Positions 23,230 through 32,766 of a stretch of DNA of 64,000 nucleotides are shown one piece after another; position 1 is the stretch's first letter, and the number at the start of each line of letters is the position of its first letter. A program made the translations under genes and the position numbers. The DNA is from Oscillospiraceae bacterium (GTDB lineage Bacteria; Bacillota; Clostridia; Oscillospirales; Oscillospiraceae). The notes below the pieces were generated by a model. That model was given only the letters and a program-made list of their open reading frames with translations, did not search any database and had not been told where the DNA came from. The stretch covers positions 1-64,000 of the forward strand of contig WQXS01000009.1 in the NCBI GenBank assembly GCA_009784725.1. Reading direction: 5' to 3'.

Positions 23230-25367
23230 TCAGAAACTTATGTTTCTAAATATATCGATGAGTGAGAATCTTGTTGCTATTCCGACGAAGACTATTGATA
23301 CTGTTGCAGCAAGGGTAATCAGGATGTTGAAGGAGGGGCCTGCTGTGTCTTTCAGGGGGTCTCCTACTGTGTCGCCGACTACCGCAGCCTTGTGGTTATC
23401 TGTGCCTTTGCCGCCGTGGTTTCCTGCTTCGATAAATTTCTTTGCATTATCCCATGCGCCACCGGAGTTTAGCATAAATATTGCCATTGTAAAGCCTGTG
23501 GCGATAACTCCGCCGAGCATTCCTACAACACCTGCAGCTCCAAGAACCATACCTACAACAATAGGAGCAAGAACAGCGAGTATTGACGGGGCAATCATTT
23601 CTTTTTGAGCATTAACTGTGCAAATATCTACGCATTTTGCATAATCTGCATCTGCCGTGCCTTCCATAAGTCCGGTAATTTCCTTGAATTGACGTCTTAC
23701 TTCAATAACAACACTTTGTGCCGCTTTATGAACTCCGGATATACAAAATGCTGCGAACACAAATGTTAATGCCGCTCCGAGGAATAATCCTATCAGTACG
23801 CTCGGATTTGTTAAGCTTAAATCAAGCTCTTCTTTTCCGAGTCTGCCGAGTGATGTGTTTGCTTCATTTACATATGCAGCAAGAAGTGCAAGAGCGGTGA
23901 ACGCTGTCGAGCTGATTGCAAAGCCTTTACCTGTTGCAGCTGTTGTATTTCCGAGTGAGTCAAGTGCATCTGTACGCTCACGTACTTCCGGAGGAAGTTT
24001 TGACATTTCTGCAATTCCGCCTGCGTTATCTGCAACGGGGCCGAATGCGTCTGTTGCAAGGATTATTGCATTTGTTGCAAGCATTGCAACTGCTGCAAGA
24101 CCGATACCGTAAAGACCGGCATTCGGGTCACCTGCAAAACCGCCTGATGCTATATAACTGATAATTGCCGCAATTGATACTGCAAGAATCGGGCCTGCTG
24201 TTGACTTCATTCCGAGTGAAAGACCGCCAATCATAAGTGTTGCTGTTCCTGTTTCACTTGATTGTGCAAGGTCACGGGTCGGTTTCGCCGCATCCGATGT
24301 ATAATGCTCTGTTGAGTAGCTGACTGCAAATCCGGATAAAATACCTACGAAAATTGAAAGCAGCATACATACTGATGATTCATCATCGCCTGCCCCGAAA
24401 CACCTGAAAGCCACATTACAAGCGGAATTGTCGCAAGAGCAGCAAGACCTCCGGCAATATAAACACCCAGGTGCAATGAACGCAGAAGAGATTTTTGAGT
24501 TGTAACTTCTTTTGTTCTTACAAAGAATGTACCGATTATCGAACATAAAACACCAACTGCAGAGACAAGAATCGGAAGCAGGAAGCCAGCATATCCGTAG
24601 CCTGCTGCGAAGCCGAGTGCAATTGTTGCAACGATAGCATTTGAGTTTGATTCATAAAGGTCAGCACCCATACCCGCAACGTCACCGACATTATCACCGA
24701 CATTGTCTGCAATAACAGCGGGATTTCTCGGATCATCTTCGGGGATACCTGCTTCAACCTTACCTACAAGGTCTGCTCCGACGTCTGCAGCCTTTGTGAA
24801 GATTCCGCCGCCTACACGTGCAAACATTGCCATTGATGCAATACCCATACCGAATGTAACCATTGTTTGTGCAATTCCTGCATCGTCAACTTTAAATACG
24901 AACTTAAGCAGGATGAACCATGTAGTAATATCAAGCAGTCCAAGACCGTTAACTACAAATCCCATAACGGAACCCGATGAAAATGCAACTCGCAGAGCTT
25001 TGTTAAGTCCTGTGTTTGCTGCATTTGCAGTACGGACGTTTGCATAGGTAGCTATTCTCATTCCTATGAAACCCGATAAACCCGTAAACAAGCCGCCTGT
25101 CAAAAATGCGTACGGTGTAAATACGTTAACAAAATCAAACCAGGACAATATTAACAGTAAAGTGAACATAATCCCAAAAAATGCGGTTACTGTCAAATAC
25201 TGACGTTTCATGTAAGCATTTGCACCCTCGCGTATTGAAGATGATATTTTTACCATCGTTTCGTTACCTTCGGGATAGGACATGACCTTGCGTATTTGAA
25301 TAAACGCAAAAAGCAATCCTGCTCCGGCCCCGATGTAACCCAGCCAAAATAGATTCTCAATAGCCAA
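23230..25367 (-). pseudogene. hppA: Membrane-bound K+-dependent pyrophosphatase, frameshifted
   Basis: An ion-pumping membrane pyrophosphatase, split between two frames near 24363-24400. The upstream part has DVGADLVGKVEAGIPEDDP and ADNVGDNVGDVAGMGADL; the downstream part has DAFGPVADNAGGIAEM, GNTTAATGKG and GDTVGDPLKDTAGPSFN, so all catalytic motifs are present. Alanine after GNTT is the K+-dependent type; whether it pumps H+ or Na+ cannot be told. The first frame runs out in MMNHQYVCCFQFS, whereas the other frame continues SSVCMLLSIFVGILSGFAVS. TTG25367 is the likely start, with GGAGGT nine bases upstream. Either a real single-base indel or a sequencing or assembly error. Confidence 0.9.
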
Positions 25368-25512
25368 CTTTCTATACCTCCAAAATATAATTGAATTTTT
25401 TGCTTTGTAAAAACCCTTAAAGCTAAAACTCATTAGGCATTAGTGCCAAATTTCACCGTTTATCATTCTATCACTAATTCTAAGAATAGCAATAGTAAAA
25501 GTAAATAAATTA

Positions 25513-25521
25513 TGGTACAAT
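25513..25521 (+). promoter_or_regulatory. Extended -10 promoter of the AI-2E family gene
   Basis: TGGTACAAT (25513-25521) is a TGn-extended -10 box about 55 bases upstream of the start codon. No convincing -35 is present. The region between the divergent pyrophosphatase and this gene (25368-25575) is otherwise AT-rich without a structure I recognise. Confidence 0.5.
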
Positions 25522-25575
25522 ATCATCGTTGTCTTTAATCAAAAAGGACACTAACCAAAAGGGAGTTGAAGCTTA

Positions 25576-26805
25576 ATGAAAAAATCCGAAATTGAATGGA
25601 GAAAATGGATTCCCATCTCATTGATTTTTATCGTTTTGATGGTTATTTATAAAACAATTGATAACATCGACCAGATTACATCGGCTATCGGTAATTTTCT
25701 GTCGGTTATATCGCCTTTGCTTTTCGGTGTGCTTTTTACCTACTTTTTATTTATCCCGCACCGTGCAGTTGAACGTGTGCTTAAGAAATTTAAGATAAAG
25801 TTTATAGCAAAACGGGCAAGAGGGTTTAGCACGATTATTATTTTCCTGCTATTGCTCCTTATTATTGTACTGGTTCTGAGTTTTGTTGTACCGATTGTAG
25901 TGGAAAACGTGATTTCGTTAGCAAACAGTATTCCCGGTTATATTTCAACCGTTCTTGAATATTTTGACAATCTGCCGCCGGATTCAATTTGGATAAACCT
26001 TAATATTGCAGACACAATCAAAAATTCATCGGGTGATATCTTAAATACACTTGTGAATCCCGACGGAATAGGCCAGGTTGCACAGGGAGTAATGGGATTT
26101 GTCGGCGGTATATTCAGTCTCATTATGGGTTTGGTTATTTCTCTGTATATGCTGCTTGACAGAGACAGGATATTCGATTTCTTCAGACGCCTTAACAATG
26201 CAGTTTTCAGGCGTAAGGAAAGGGCAAGAAGAACAGCTACATATATGGTTCAGGTAAATAAAGTGCTTTTAACATTTATTGCAAGCAAAGGACTTGACAG
26301 CTTAATTAATTTCACTGTTGCTACAACAATACTGTTTATTTTCGGAGTTGATTATGCACTTCTTTTAGGATTAATTGCAGGCGCATTCAACTTTATCCCG
26401 TTTCTCGGCTCAATCATTTCCGCATTTATAATAAGCGCAATAACATTAATAACCGGCGGTGTGAACACTGCAATATACGTTATGATATGCCTGCTTGTTT
26501 TCCACCAGCTCGACGGCAATTTCATCGAACCGAGAATAATGAAGTCATCACTTAAAATAAATCCGATACTTGTAATTATCGCCGTTGTTGTCGGCGGCGC
26601 ATACTTCGGAATTGTAGGAATGTTCCTCGCTGTCCCCATCGTTGTCATGGTTAAACAAATTCTTTTGGAATATGTTGCAGCACATGAAAATGACATTGAT
26701 GAATCATCCGGAATCCTGGATAACGTCGTTTCAAATGTTAACGCTGTAGCCGACAGAATAGACCACGCAGTAGAAAAAATACACGACGAAAATAACCAAG
26801 AGTAA
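25576..26805 (+). CDS. AI-2E family transporter (YtvI/PerM-like permease)
   Basis: A 409-residue integral membrane protein of the AI-2E exporter superfamily. Two N-terminal helices (SLIFIVLMVIYKTI, SVISPLLFGVLFTYFLFIP) are followed by a cytoplasmic segment with FIAKRARGFSTIII and a C-terminal helical bundle containing the characteristic NFIPFLGSIISAFI and HQLDGNFIEPRIM. The C-terminal tail is charged. Members transport signalling molecules or ions; the substrate here is unknown. It stands alone between the pyrophosphatase promoter and a terminator shared with hydA. Confidence 0.9.
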   Translation: MKKSEIEWRKWIPISLIFIVLMVIYKTIDNIDQITSAIGNFLSVISPLLFGVLFTYFLFIPHRAVERVLKKFKIKFIAKRARGFSTIIIFLLLLLIIVLVLSFVVPIVVENVISLANSIPGYISTVLEYFDNLPPDSIWINLNIADTIKNSSGDILNTLVNPDGIGQVAQGVMGFVGGIFSLIMGLVISLYMLLDRDRIFDFFRRLNNAVFRRKERARRTATYMVQVNKVLLTFIASKGLDSLINFTVATTILFIFGVDYALLLGLIAGAFNFIPFLGSIISAFIISAITLITGGVNTAIYVMICLLVFHQLDGNFIEPRIMKSSLKINPILVIIAVVVGGAYFGIVGMFLAVPIVVMVKQILLEYVAAHENDIDESSGILDNVVSNVNAVADRIDHAVEKIHDENNQE

Positions 26806-26808
26806 GGC

Positions 26809-26848
26809 AAAAACCGCCGGTGCTTCTATCAAAAAAGCCCGGCGGTTT
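26809..26848. terminator. Bidirectional terminator, right copy of a 40-bp inverted pair
   Basis: This is the exact reverse complement of 23163-23202. It lies between the convergent AI-2E gene and hydA and overlaps the hydA stop codon by two bases. The stem is CCGCCGG/CCGGCGG, with T-rich flanks on both strands. Confidence 0.9.
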
Positions 26849-28622
26849 ATTTTTGTATGATGAATCGTCTCCCTTGGTTTAAATATTTAAATACGCTTCG
26901 TTTTATGGCTTTCGTGTGCAGCACGTGGTGGGCTTTGTCGGAGCCGGGGACGCCGAGATAGTCGTCGTAGATGCGTTTTACGTCGGGGTTTTCGTGGGAT
27001 TTACGAAGCGGCAGGCCTTCGTCGGCTTCGTAGATTGCTTTTGTGCGGGCGGCGACGAGGTCTACGTTATTGCGGACGGAGTCGCTTTGGTTCGGTTGAC
27101 CGCCGCCGTTAATGCAACCGCCGGGGCATGCCATGATCTCTATCATGTGGAACTCTTCCTCGCCGTTTTTCACAGCGTCGAGCAGCTCTCTTGCGTTGGC
27201 AAGACCCGAGGCAACGCCCACTTTAACATCCATGCCTGCAATCTTGTATGTTACACGTCTTACACCCTTCGGACCTCTGACCTCATTGAAGTTTACCATT
27301 TCGAATTTATCGTCAAGCCAGTGGCATGCGGTTCTGAGTGCCGCTTCAAGAACACCGCCCGATGCTCCGAAGATAACAGCAGCTCCCGTACCGGTTCCGA
27401 ACGGGTTATCAAACTCTTCGTCCTCAAGGGCTGCAAAGTCGATACCGTCAGATTTGATCATCCTTGCAAGCTCACGTGTTGTAAGAGCGACATCGACATC
27501 CGAAACACCTGCCGCATCCTGATGGTCTCTTCCGAGTTCAAATTTCTTTGCCGTACACGGAATTATTGAAACAACAAATACATCCTCGGGTTTGAGGTTA
27601 TTCTTTTCAGCGAAGTATGTTTTGAGCACAGCGCCGAACATCTGCTGCGGAGATTTGCAAGATGACATATTTTCAATTAAATCGGGGTAATAATGCTCAC
27701 AGAATTTAACCCAGCCCGGTGAACAGGAGGTTATCAGAGGAAGGTTTTCACCGCTCTTGACACGCTCGAGAAATTCGTGTGCTTCTTCCATAATTGTCAG
27801 GTCGGCTGTCATATTCATATCATATACACCGTCAAAACCCATCCGTTTCAAAGCAGCAGCAAGCTTACCCGTTACGATTGAGCCGAGCGGCATGTCAAAT
27901 GCCTCGCCGAGTGTTACTCTGATCGAAGGTGCAGCAAAGACAAAAACTTTTTTATCGGGATCGGCGATTGCGTCAAAAACCTTTTTGGTATCATCCTTTT
28001 CATATAATGCACCTGTCGGGCAAACAACAACACATTGACCGCAATAAACACACGGAGAGTCATTTAAGCTATGTCCGAAGGCACAGCTTATATTTGTCTT
28101 AAAGCCTCTGTATACAGCGTCGATAACCGAAACGGACTGTACATCGGAACAAGCCTTAATACAACGCCTGCAGAGCACGCATTTTGAATTGTCACGTACG
28201 ATTGAGGGTGATTTATCATCAATTTCATAATCGTATGTCATGCCTTTGAATGTATTTTCCTCAACACCGTAGTCGTGACAAAGAGTTTGAAGCTGGCAGC
28301 TGCCGCTGCGGACACAGGAAAGACATTCTCTTTTGTGGTCGGACACGATAAGCTCAAGAGTATGCTTTCTTGATTCTCTTATAGCGGGAGTATTGGTTTG
28401 CACTTCCATTCCGTCAAAAACGGGAAAAACACATGCAGCAACAAGAGAGCGGCCGCCTTTGACCTCTGCAAGACAAATCCTGCATGCGCCGATTTCGCAA
28501 AGACCTTTCATATAACAAAGGGTCGGGATTTCAATATTGGCATACTTAGCCGCTTCAAGGACTGTAATGTCTGCAGGAACCTGGAGCGATTGCCCGTTAA
28601 TTTTAATGTTAATTTTATCCAT
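26847..28622 (-). CDS. hydA: NADH-linked multimeric [FeFe] hydrogenase, catalytic subunit
   Basis: The H2-forming subunit (591 aa) of a HydABC complex that probably couples NADH and reduced ferredoxin oxidation to proton reduction. An N-terminal [2Fe-2S] domain (CYMKGLCEIGACRIC) is followed by a His-Cys cluster (HKRECLSCVRSGSC) and two [4Fe-4S] motifs (CVLCRRCIKAC, CVYCGQCVVVC). The H-cluster motifs are L1 TSCSPGWVKF at about residue 298, L2 IPCTAKKFE and L3 EIMACPGGCINGGGQP. L1 has serine where CpI has the second cysteine of TSCCPGW. A small-subunit-type C-terminal region ends the protein. It is the last gene of the hyd operon, 19 bases after hydB. Confidence 0.95.
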   Translation of the reverse strand: MDKINIKINGQSLQVPADITVLEAAKYANIEIPTLCYMKGLCEIGACRICLAEVKGGRSLVAACVFPVFDGMEVQTNTPAIRESRKHTLELIVSDHKRECLSCVRSGSCQLQTLCHDYGVEENTFKGMTYDYEIDDKSPSIVRDNSKCVLCRRCIKACSDVQSVSVIDAVYRGFKTNISCAFGHSLNDSPCVYCGQCVVVCPTGALYEKDDTKKVFDAIADPDKKVFVFAAPSIRVTLGEAFDMPLGSIVTGKLAAALKRMGFDGVYDMNMTADLTIMEEAHEFLERVKSGENLPLITSCSPGWVKFCEHYYPDLIENMSSCKSPQQMFGAVLKTYFAEKNNLKPEDVFVVSIIPCTAKKFELGRDHQDAAGVSDVDVALTTRELARMIKSDGIDFAALEDEEFDNPFGTGTGAAVIFGASGGVLEAALRTACHWLDDKFEMVNFNEVRGPKGVRRVTYKIAGMDVKVGVASGLANARELLDAVKNGEEEFHMIEIMACPGGCINGGGQPNQSDSVRNNVDLVAARTKAIYEADEGLPLRKSHENPDVKRIYDDYLGVPGSDKAHHVLHTKAIKRSVFKYLNQGRRFIIQK

Positions 28623-28641
28623 AATTATTCACTCCACCCCT

Positions 28642-30438
28642 TTATTGTTTTATTATGGCGTCGAATTTGCACTTCTCCATGCAGACGCCGCATTTGATAC
28701 ATTCGCTTTGATTGATTTCGTGAACTTGCTTAACTGCGCCCGATATACAGTTGGCAGGACATACCTTTGCGCATACTGTACAGCCGATGCATTTTTCGGG
28801 AACAACAACATATTTTAATAAATCCTTACAAACTCCTGCAGGACAGGTTTTATCAATAACATGAGCTTTATACTCATCTTTAAAGTAACGGTACATTGAT
28901 TTAACGGGATTTGATGCTGTTTGACCGAGTGCGCACAGTGATGAAAGTGAAATATGATTAGACAGCATTTCCATTTTTTCAAGGTCTTCAAGCTCGCCGT
29001 TACCGGATGTGATTTTTTCAAGGATTTCATAAAGGCGTTTTGTACCGATTCTGCACGGACTGCATTTACCGCAGGATTCTTCGACCGTAAAATCGAGGAA
29101 AAATTTTGCCATATCGACCATACAGTTATCTTCGTCCATAACGATTAATCCGCCCGAACCCATCATTGAGCCGACTGCAGCGAGGTTTTCATAATCAATC
29201 GGGACATCAAAATGCTCGGCGGGGATACATCCGCCCGACGGGCCGCCGGTTTGTGCTGCTTTGAATTTCTTGCCGTTCGGAACACCGCCGCCTATTTCTT
29301 CGACGATTTCACGCAGGGTGATTCCCATAGGAATCTCGACAAGTCCTACGTTTGTGACATTTCCGCCAAGTGCGAAAACCTTTGTTCCTTTGGACTTTTC
29401 GGTTCCCATGGAAGAGAACCAGTCTGCTCCTTTGAGCATGATTTGCGGGATGTTTGCGAGTGTTTCGACATTGTTCAGAACCGTCGGTTTGCCGAATAAA
29501 CCTTTTACCGCAGGGAAAGGCGGGCGTGATCTTGGTTCACCGCGATTGCCTTCGATTGACATAAGCAGAGCAGTCTCTTCACCGCAGACAAAAGCTCCGG
29601 CACCAAGACGTATTTCAAGGTCAAAGTCAAATCCTGTTTCAAATATATTTGTACCGAGCAAACCGTATTCCTTTGCCTGGTCAATTGCGATTTGCAAACG
29701 GTGTACAGCTATCGGATATTCGGCACGTACATAAACATATCCCTGATTTGCGCCAATTGCATACGCCGCAATGCTCATTGCTTCAATAACCGCATGCGGG
29801 TCACCTTCCAGAATTGAGCGGTCCATAAATGCGCCGGGGTCGCCTTCGTCGGCATTACAGCAAACATACTTTTGGTCACCCTCGGCTTTTGCCGCAAATT
29901 CCCATTTCAAGCCGGTGGGGAATCCCGCTCCGCCGCGTCCTCTAAGGCCTGATGCTTTAATAACATCAATAACCTCCGACGGAGTCATTTCCGTAAGAGC
30001 TTTACCGAGAGCGGCATATCCGTCAAAACCGATGTACTCATCAATGACCTCGGGGTCGATAACACCGCAATTTCGAAGCGCAACACGGGTCTGCTTTTTA
30101 TAGAAGCCTGTTTCGCTCAGAGATTTAAGCCCTTCTTCCTCGCAAACGGTTTCATGATAAAGAAGTCTTGATACAATACGCCCCTTCAGAAGATGCTCGT
30201 CTACTATTTCCTTGCAGTCTTCGGCTTTTACCTGGGCATAAAAGCTTCCTTCGGGATAAATTATCATTATCGGGCCAAGTGCGCACAACCCGAAGCAACC
30301 GGTGTGTACTACCTTAACCTCTTTTTCAAGACCGACTGCTTTTAACTCTGCTTCAAATGCGTCGCTTACGGCATGACAGCCCGAAGCGACACAGCCGGTT
30401 CCGGCACAGAGTAAAACATGAGATCTGTATAATTCCAT
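28642..30438 (-). CDS. hydB: Hydrogenase NADH-binding flavoprotein subunit (NuoF-like)
   Basis: HydB (598 aa) oxidises NADH through FMN and feeds electrons to HydA. The N-terminal thioredoxin-like [2Fe-2S] domain shows CAGTGCVASGC and CFGLCALGP. The FMN/NADH core has GRGGAGFPTGLKWEF, CNADEGDPGAFMDRS and YVYVRAEYP. The SLBB-like region is followed by the [4Fe-4S] motif ESCGKCSPCRIGTKRL, and a C-terminal two-cluster ferredoxin domain (CIGCTVCAKVCP, CIKCGVCMEKC) completes the HydB layout known from Thermotoga-type enzymes. The start ATG30438 follows GGGGGAAGTAAGG. Confidence 0.96.
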   Translation of the reverse strand: MELYRSHVLLCAGTGCVASGCHAVSDAFEAELKAVGLEKEVKVVHTGCFGLCALGPIMIIYPEGSFYAQVKAEDCKEIVDEHLLKGRIVSRLLYHETVCEEEGLKSLSETGFYKKQTRVALRNCGVIDPEVIDEYIGFDGYAALGKALTEMTPSEVIDVIKASGLRGRGGAGFPTGLKWEFAAKAEGDQKYVCCNADEGDPGAFMDRSILEGDPHAVIEAMSIAAYAIGANQGYVYVRAEYPIAVHRLQIAIDQAKEYGLLGTNIFETGFDFDLEIRLGAGAFVCGEETALLMSIEGNRGEPRSRPPFPAVKGLFGKPTVLNNVETLANIPQIMLKGADWFSSMGTEKSKGTKVFALGGNVTNVGLVEIPMGITLREIVEEIGGGVPNGKKFKAAQTGGPSGGCIPAEHFDVPIDYENLAAVGSMMGSGGLIVMDEDNCMVDMAKFFLDFTVEESCGKCSPCRIGTKRLYEILEKITSGNGELEDLEKMEMLSNHISLSSLCALGQTASNPVKSMYRYFKDEYKAHVIDKTCPAGVCKDLLKYVVVPEKCIGCTVCAKVCPANCISGAVKQVHEINQSECIKCGVCMEKCKFDAIIKQ

Positions 30439-30451
30439 TCCTTACTTCCCC

Positions 30452-30826
30452 CTATTCATTCTCATAAGCGCCGATTGTGTATTCGGCAACAACATTACCG
30501 TTTACAACATGGTCACTGATAATTTTAGCAACCTTTTCGGGAGTGAGGTGAACATATGTGACTTTTTCCTGCCCGGGGACAATAACATCCATAATCGGTT
30601 CAAGCCTGCACATTCCGATACAGCCGGTCTGTGCAACTGTCACATGCTCAAGGTCTCTTTTTGCAAGCTCCGTTGTTACTGCATTGATTATACCTCGCGC
30701 ACCTGCAGCGATTCCGCATGTAGCCATACCGACAACTATTCTTGTTGCATTGTCGCCATCCTCGCGCATGGTTGCGTTTTGCTTCATTCTGTCTTTAATT
30801 GCAGCAAGTTCAGCCAGTGATTTCAT
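30452..30826 (-). CDS. Thioredoxin-like [2Fe-2S] ferredoxin of the hydrogenase operon
   Basis: A 124-residue protein with a thioredoxin-like [2Fe-2S] fold: MATCGIAAGARG supplies the first cysteine region and QTGCIGMCRLEPIMDV the second pair. It resembles the N-terminal domain of HydB and stand-alone ferredoxins that occur between hydC and hydB in clostridial operons. It could shuttle electrons or be an extra subunit. The first region has one cysteine (TCG) where CxxxxC is usual, so cluster binding needs checking. It lies 13 bases upstream of hydB in the same operon. Confidence 0.85.
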   Translation of the reverse strand: MKSLAELAAIKDRMKQNATMREDGDNATRIVVGMATCGIAAGARGIINAVTTELAKRDLEHVTVAQTGCIGMCRLEPIMDVIVPGQEKVTYVHLTPEKVAKIISDHVVNGNVVAEYTIGAYENE

Positions 30827-30877
30827 TATTAAAGTCCATTCCTTTCATTAGTCCGGAGCATGACGCAAAATATCACG

Positions 30878-31435
30878 TTACGATGCTCCTCCTGTTAAAT
30901 TTAAAATGTGTTCATTAACATACTCTGTTAAGAAAACAACAATAGACGGGCTGTCAAGCGGTGTATCATCGCCTATTTGTTCTTTGACTTCCTTTGTGGA
31001 AAAAATGAATTCTTCTTCATTCACCCTGTAGCGGAAAATAAAGTTGATTCCGGGGTTTAGAGTTACAAGCGTTATAATCGTCTCTGTCAGATTTCCTATC
31101 GGCTGACGGTCAATGTGGCTTAAAACAAAAACTGCGGTAATTGTAGTTCCGGCACCAAGCTCCGATATAATCTCCATGGAACCGCCTGTTATCTCTGCCG
31201 CCTCTTTCAAAAATGAAATACCGAGACCGATTTTTCTTGTTGTTCTTGTTGTAATAAACGGGTCTTCGACTGTTTTCAGAAAATCTTCGCTCATTCCTTT
31301 CCCGTTATCTTTGACACAGATTATGATACGGTCGGAAATATAATCCTCGTTTATATAGATTTCGATTTCTGACGCTTCTGCAGAAATTGAATTTTGTGCA
31401 ATGTCAAGAATGTTGAGCGAAAGTTCATCCATCAT
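30878..31435 (-). CDS. Histidine-kinase-type ATPase domain protein of the hyd operon
   Basis: A 185-residue GHKL ATPase without a dimerisation/phosphoacceptor domain. The N box is LDIAQNSISAEA, the G1 box VKDNGKGMSED, and the G2 region is TTRKIGLGISFLKEAAEITGG followed by GAGTTITAVF. Such genes are regularly found between hydC and hydB in clostridial hydrogenase operons; the role is unknown, perhaps phosphorylation or partner switching that regulates the hydrogenase. The ATG at 31435 has GAGGG about nine bases upstream and lies 13 bases after hydC. Confidence 0.85.
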   Translation of the reverse strand: MMDELSLNILDIAQNSISAEASEIEIYINEDYISDRIIICVKDNGKGMSEDFLKTVEDPFITTRTTRKIGLGISFLKEAAEITGGSMEIISELGAGTTITAVFVLSHIDRQPIGNLTETIITLVTLNPGINFIFRYRVNEEEFIFSTKEVKEQIGDDTPLDSPSIVVFLTEYVNEHILNLTGGAS

Positions 31436-31448
31436 CCCCGGCAGCCCT

Positions 31449-31943
31449 CTATTCCTTGTATTTGCTTAAAATTTCAGGAACCATGGCCTCGTCTACTTTT
31501 CCGTAAACATCTTCGTTTATTGAAATAACGGGAGCAAGCCCGCATGCACCTACACAACGTGCGCCGTTGAGAGAAAAGAGCATATCGGACGTACATTCAC
31601 CATCATTTATACCAAGTTCTTTTTCGAATCTTTCGAGGATTTTGCCTGCACCTATTACATAACACGCAGTACCCATGCAAATTACTACCTTATATTTTCC
31701 TTTTGGCGTCAAGGAAAACTGGGAATAAAAAGTCACAATGCCGAAAATTTCACTTAGTGAAACACCCATACCCTCGGCAACCATTTTTTGGACCTCCTCG
31801 GGCATATAACCGTAAATTCGTTGCGCTTCCTGAATAACAGGCATTAAAGCACCTTTTTGGCTTTTGTGGAGGTCAATTGATTTTTGTAATTCCTGTTCCT
31901 GTTCTTTTGTGCCTGTAAACGGAATTGCAGCAGCTTGACTCAT
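31449..31943 (-). CDS. hydC: Hydrogenase [2Fe-2S] subunit (NuoE-like)
   Basis: HydC (164 aa) carries a thioredoxin-like [2Fe-2S] cluster between HydB and the rest of the complex. The N-terminal helical part includes LMPVIQEAQRIYGYMPEEV and IFGIVTFYSQFSL, typical of the NuoE family, and the cluster ligands lie in CMGTACYVIGA and NGARCVGACGLAP. The start ATG31943 follows AAAGGAC. It is the first gene after a promoter-like sequence and begins the core structural operon hydC-ATPase-[2Fe-2S] protein-hydB-hydA. Confidence 0.95.
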   Translation of the reverse strand: MSQAAAIPFTGTKEQEQELQKSIDLHKSQKGALMPVIQEAQRIYGYMPEEVQKMVAEGMGVSLSEIFGIVTFYSQFSLTPKGKYKVVICMGTACYVIGAGKILERFEKELGINDGECTSDMLFSLNGARCVGACGLAPVISINEDVYGKVDEAMVPEILSKYKE

Positions 31944-32008
31944 AGTATCTTGTCCTTTCCATATCTTGCTGAGAAAATTAAATAATTAAGAAAATATATT
32001 GTCTACAT

Positions 32009-32035
32009 ATTATAGTAAGAAAACTTAAAAATCAA
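32009..32035 (-). promoter_or_regulatory. Probable internal promoter upstream of hydC
   Basis: On the minus strand TATAAT (32014-32009) is preceded at 15 bases by TTGATT (32035-32030), a short spacer. The 88-base gap between the PHP gene and hydC is the largest in this stretch of the cluster and is AT-rich, so a start point for the structural genes here is plausible. Confidence 0.5.
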
Positions 32036-32766
32036 CGTAAAAAATCTATAGCGGCTTTTGCGGTGAGCTCGGGAAGTTCGATAAAATTAACTCTTTCATT
32101 TATTGCCCATAAATAATGGGCATCGGATGATGTAATAATTTTGTTTTTTGATGTAATATCGGGGTTTTGCTCACAAAACCCCTGTTCAATGCCGTTTGGC
32201 GAAATTTCGAGTGTATTGATTTCAAGATGCGGCGGGATAAATCCAAGGTTTGAAATAACGCTGAACGAGCTTCTGTCAATATGTGCGGGAATGAATGCTC
32301 CGTTATATTTACCGGTCAAAACATAAAGCTCATCGAATGAAATTGTGGTCGGGGCAATCAGCATTCGTTCAACTTCACCGGTTATATTATCACTTTCGTC
32401 ATAAAGAATCTGGTTTCCGAATATATCAATACGGTTTTTAAGAGCCGGATAAAACGGTTGCAGCTCCGCTTCAAAGGCCTCCGCTGACCCCATACTGTCG
32501 AATAAACATATAACATGTACCTCTTCAACAGTTGCCACTTCGATCCCGGGAAGTACGATTAACTTTTTTCCCGATGAGCTCTGTGCCGCTTCTGCTGCTT
32601 TTATTGATGCTGCGGCATTTGCAAGTGAGTTGTGGTCGGTTATTGCAATCAGGTCAAGCCCGTTTAAAATTGCCATGCCTGCTATGTCATTCGGTGTCAT
32701 GTCGCTTGCAGCACAAGGTGATAAAGCGGAATGGATATGCAAGTCATAATAAACAGGTATCAACAA
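32032..32766 (-). CDS. PHP domain metal-dependent phosphoesterase
   Basis: A 244-residue PHP-domain protein. Metal-binding motifs are YYDLHIHSALSPC, ITDHNSLANA, LPGIEVATVEEVHVICLF, and further histidines in AFIPAHIDR and SSDAHYLWAI. PHP proteins hydrolyse phosphoesters; the substrate is unknown. Genes of this type recur beside clostridial hydrogenase operons with DRTGG and ATPase genes, so a shared regulatory task is likely. The start is TTG32766 or the next TTG, with AGGAT just upstream. Confidence 0.87.
   Translation of the reverse strand: MLIPVYYDLHIHSALSPCAASDMTPNDIAGMAILNGLDLIAITDHNSLANAAASIKAAEAAQSSSGKKLIVLPGIEVATVEEVHVICLFDSMGSAEAFEAELQPFYPALKNRIDIFGNQILYDESDNITGEVERMLIAPTTISFDELYVLTGKYNGAFIPAHIDRSSFSVISNLGFIPPHLEINTLEISPNGIEQGFCEQNPDITSKNKIITSSDAHYLWAINERVNFIELPELTAKAAIDFLR

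Noticed and set aside
25368-25575. Structured leader RNA upstream of the pyrophosphatase gene
   Set aside because: No paired arms of useful length or known riboswitch motif were seen; only promoter-like elements.
26916-27569. Long open frame (217 codons) on the plus strand opposite hydA
   Set aside because: It is antisense to a fully conserved hydrogenase gene, has no ribosome binding site or recognisable domain, and arises from codon bias of the real gene. Similar antisense frames opposite GRE1, hydB, the pyrophosphatase and VanW genes were dropped for the same reason.
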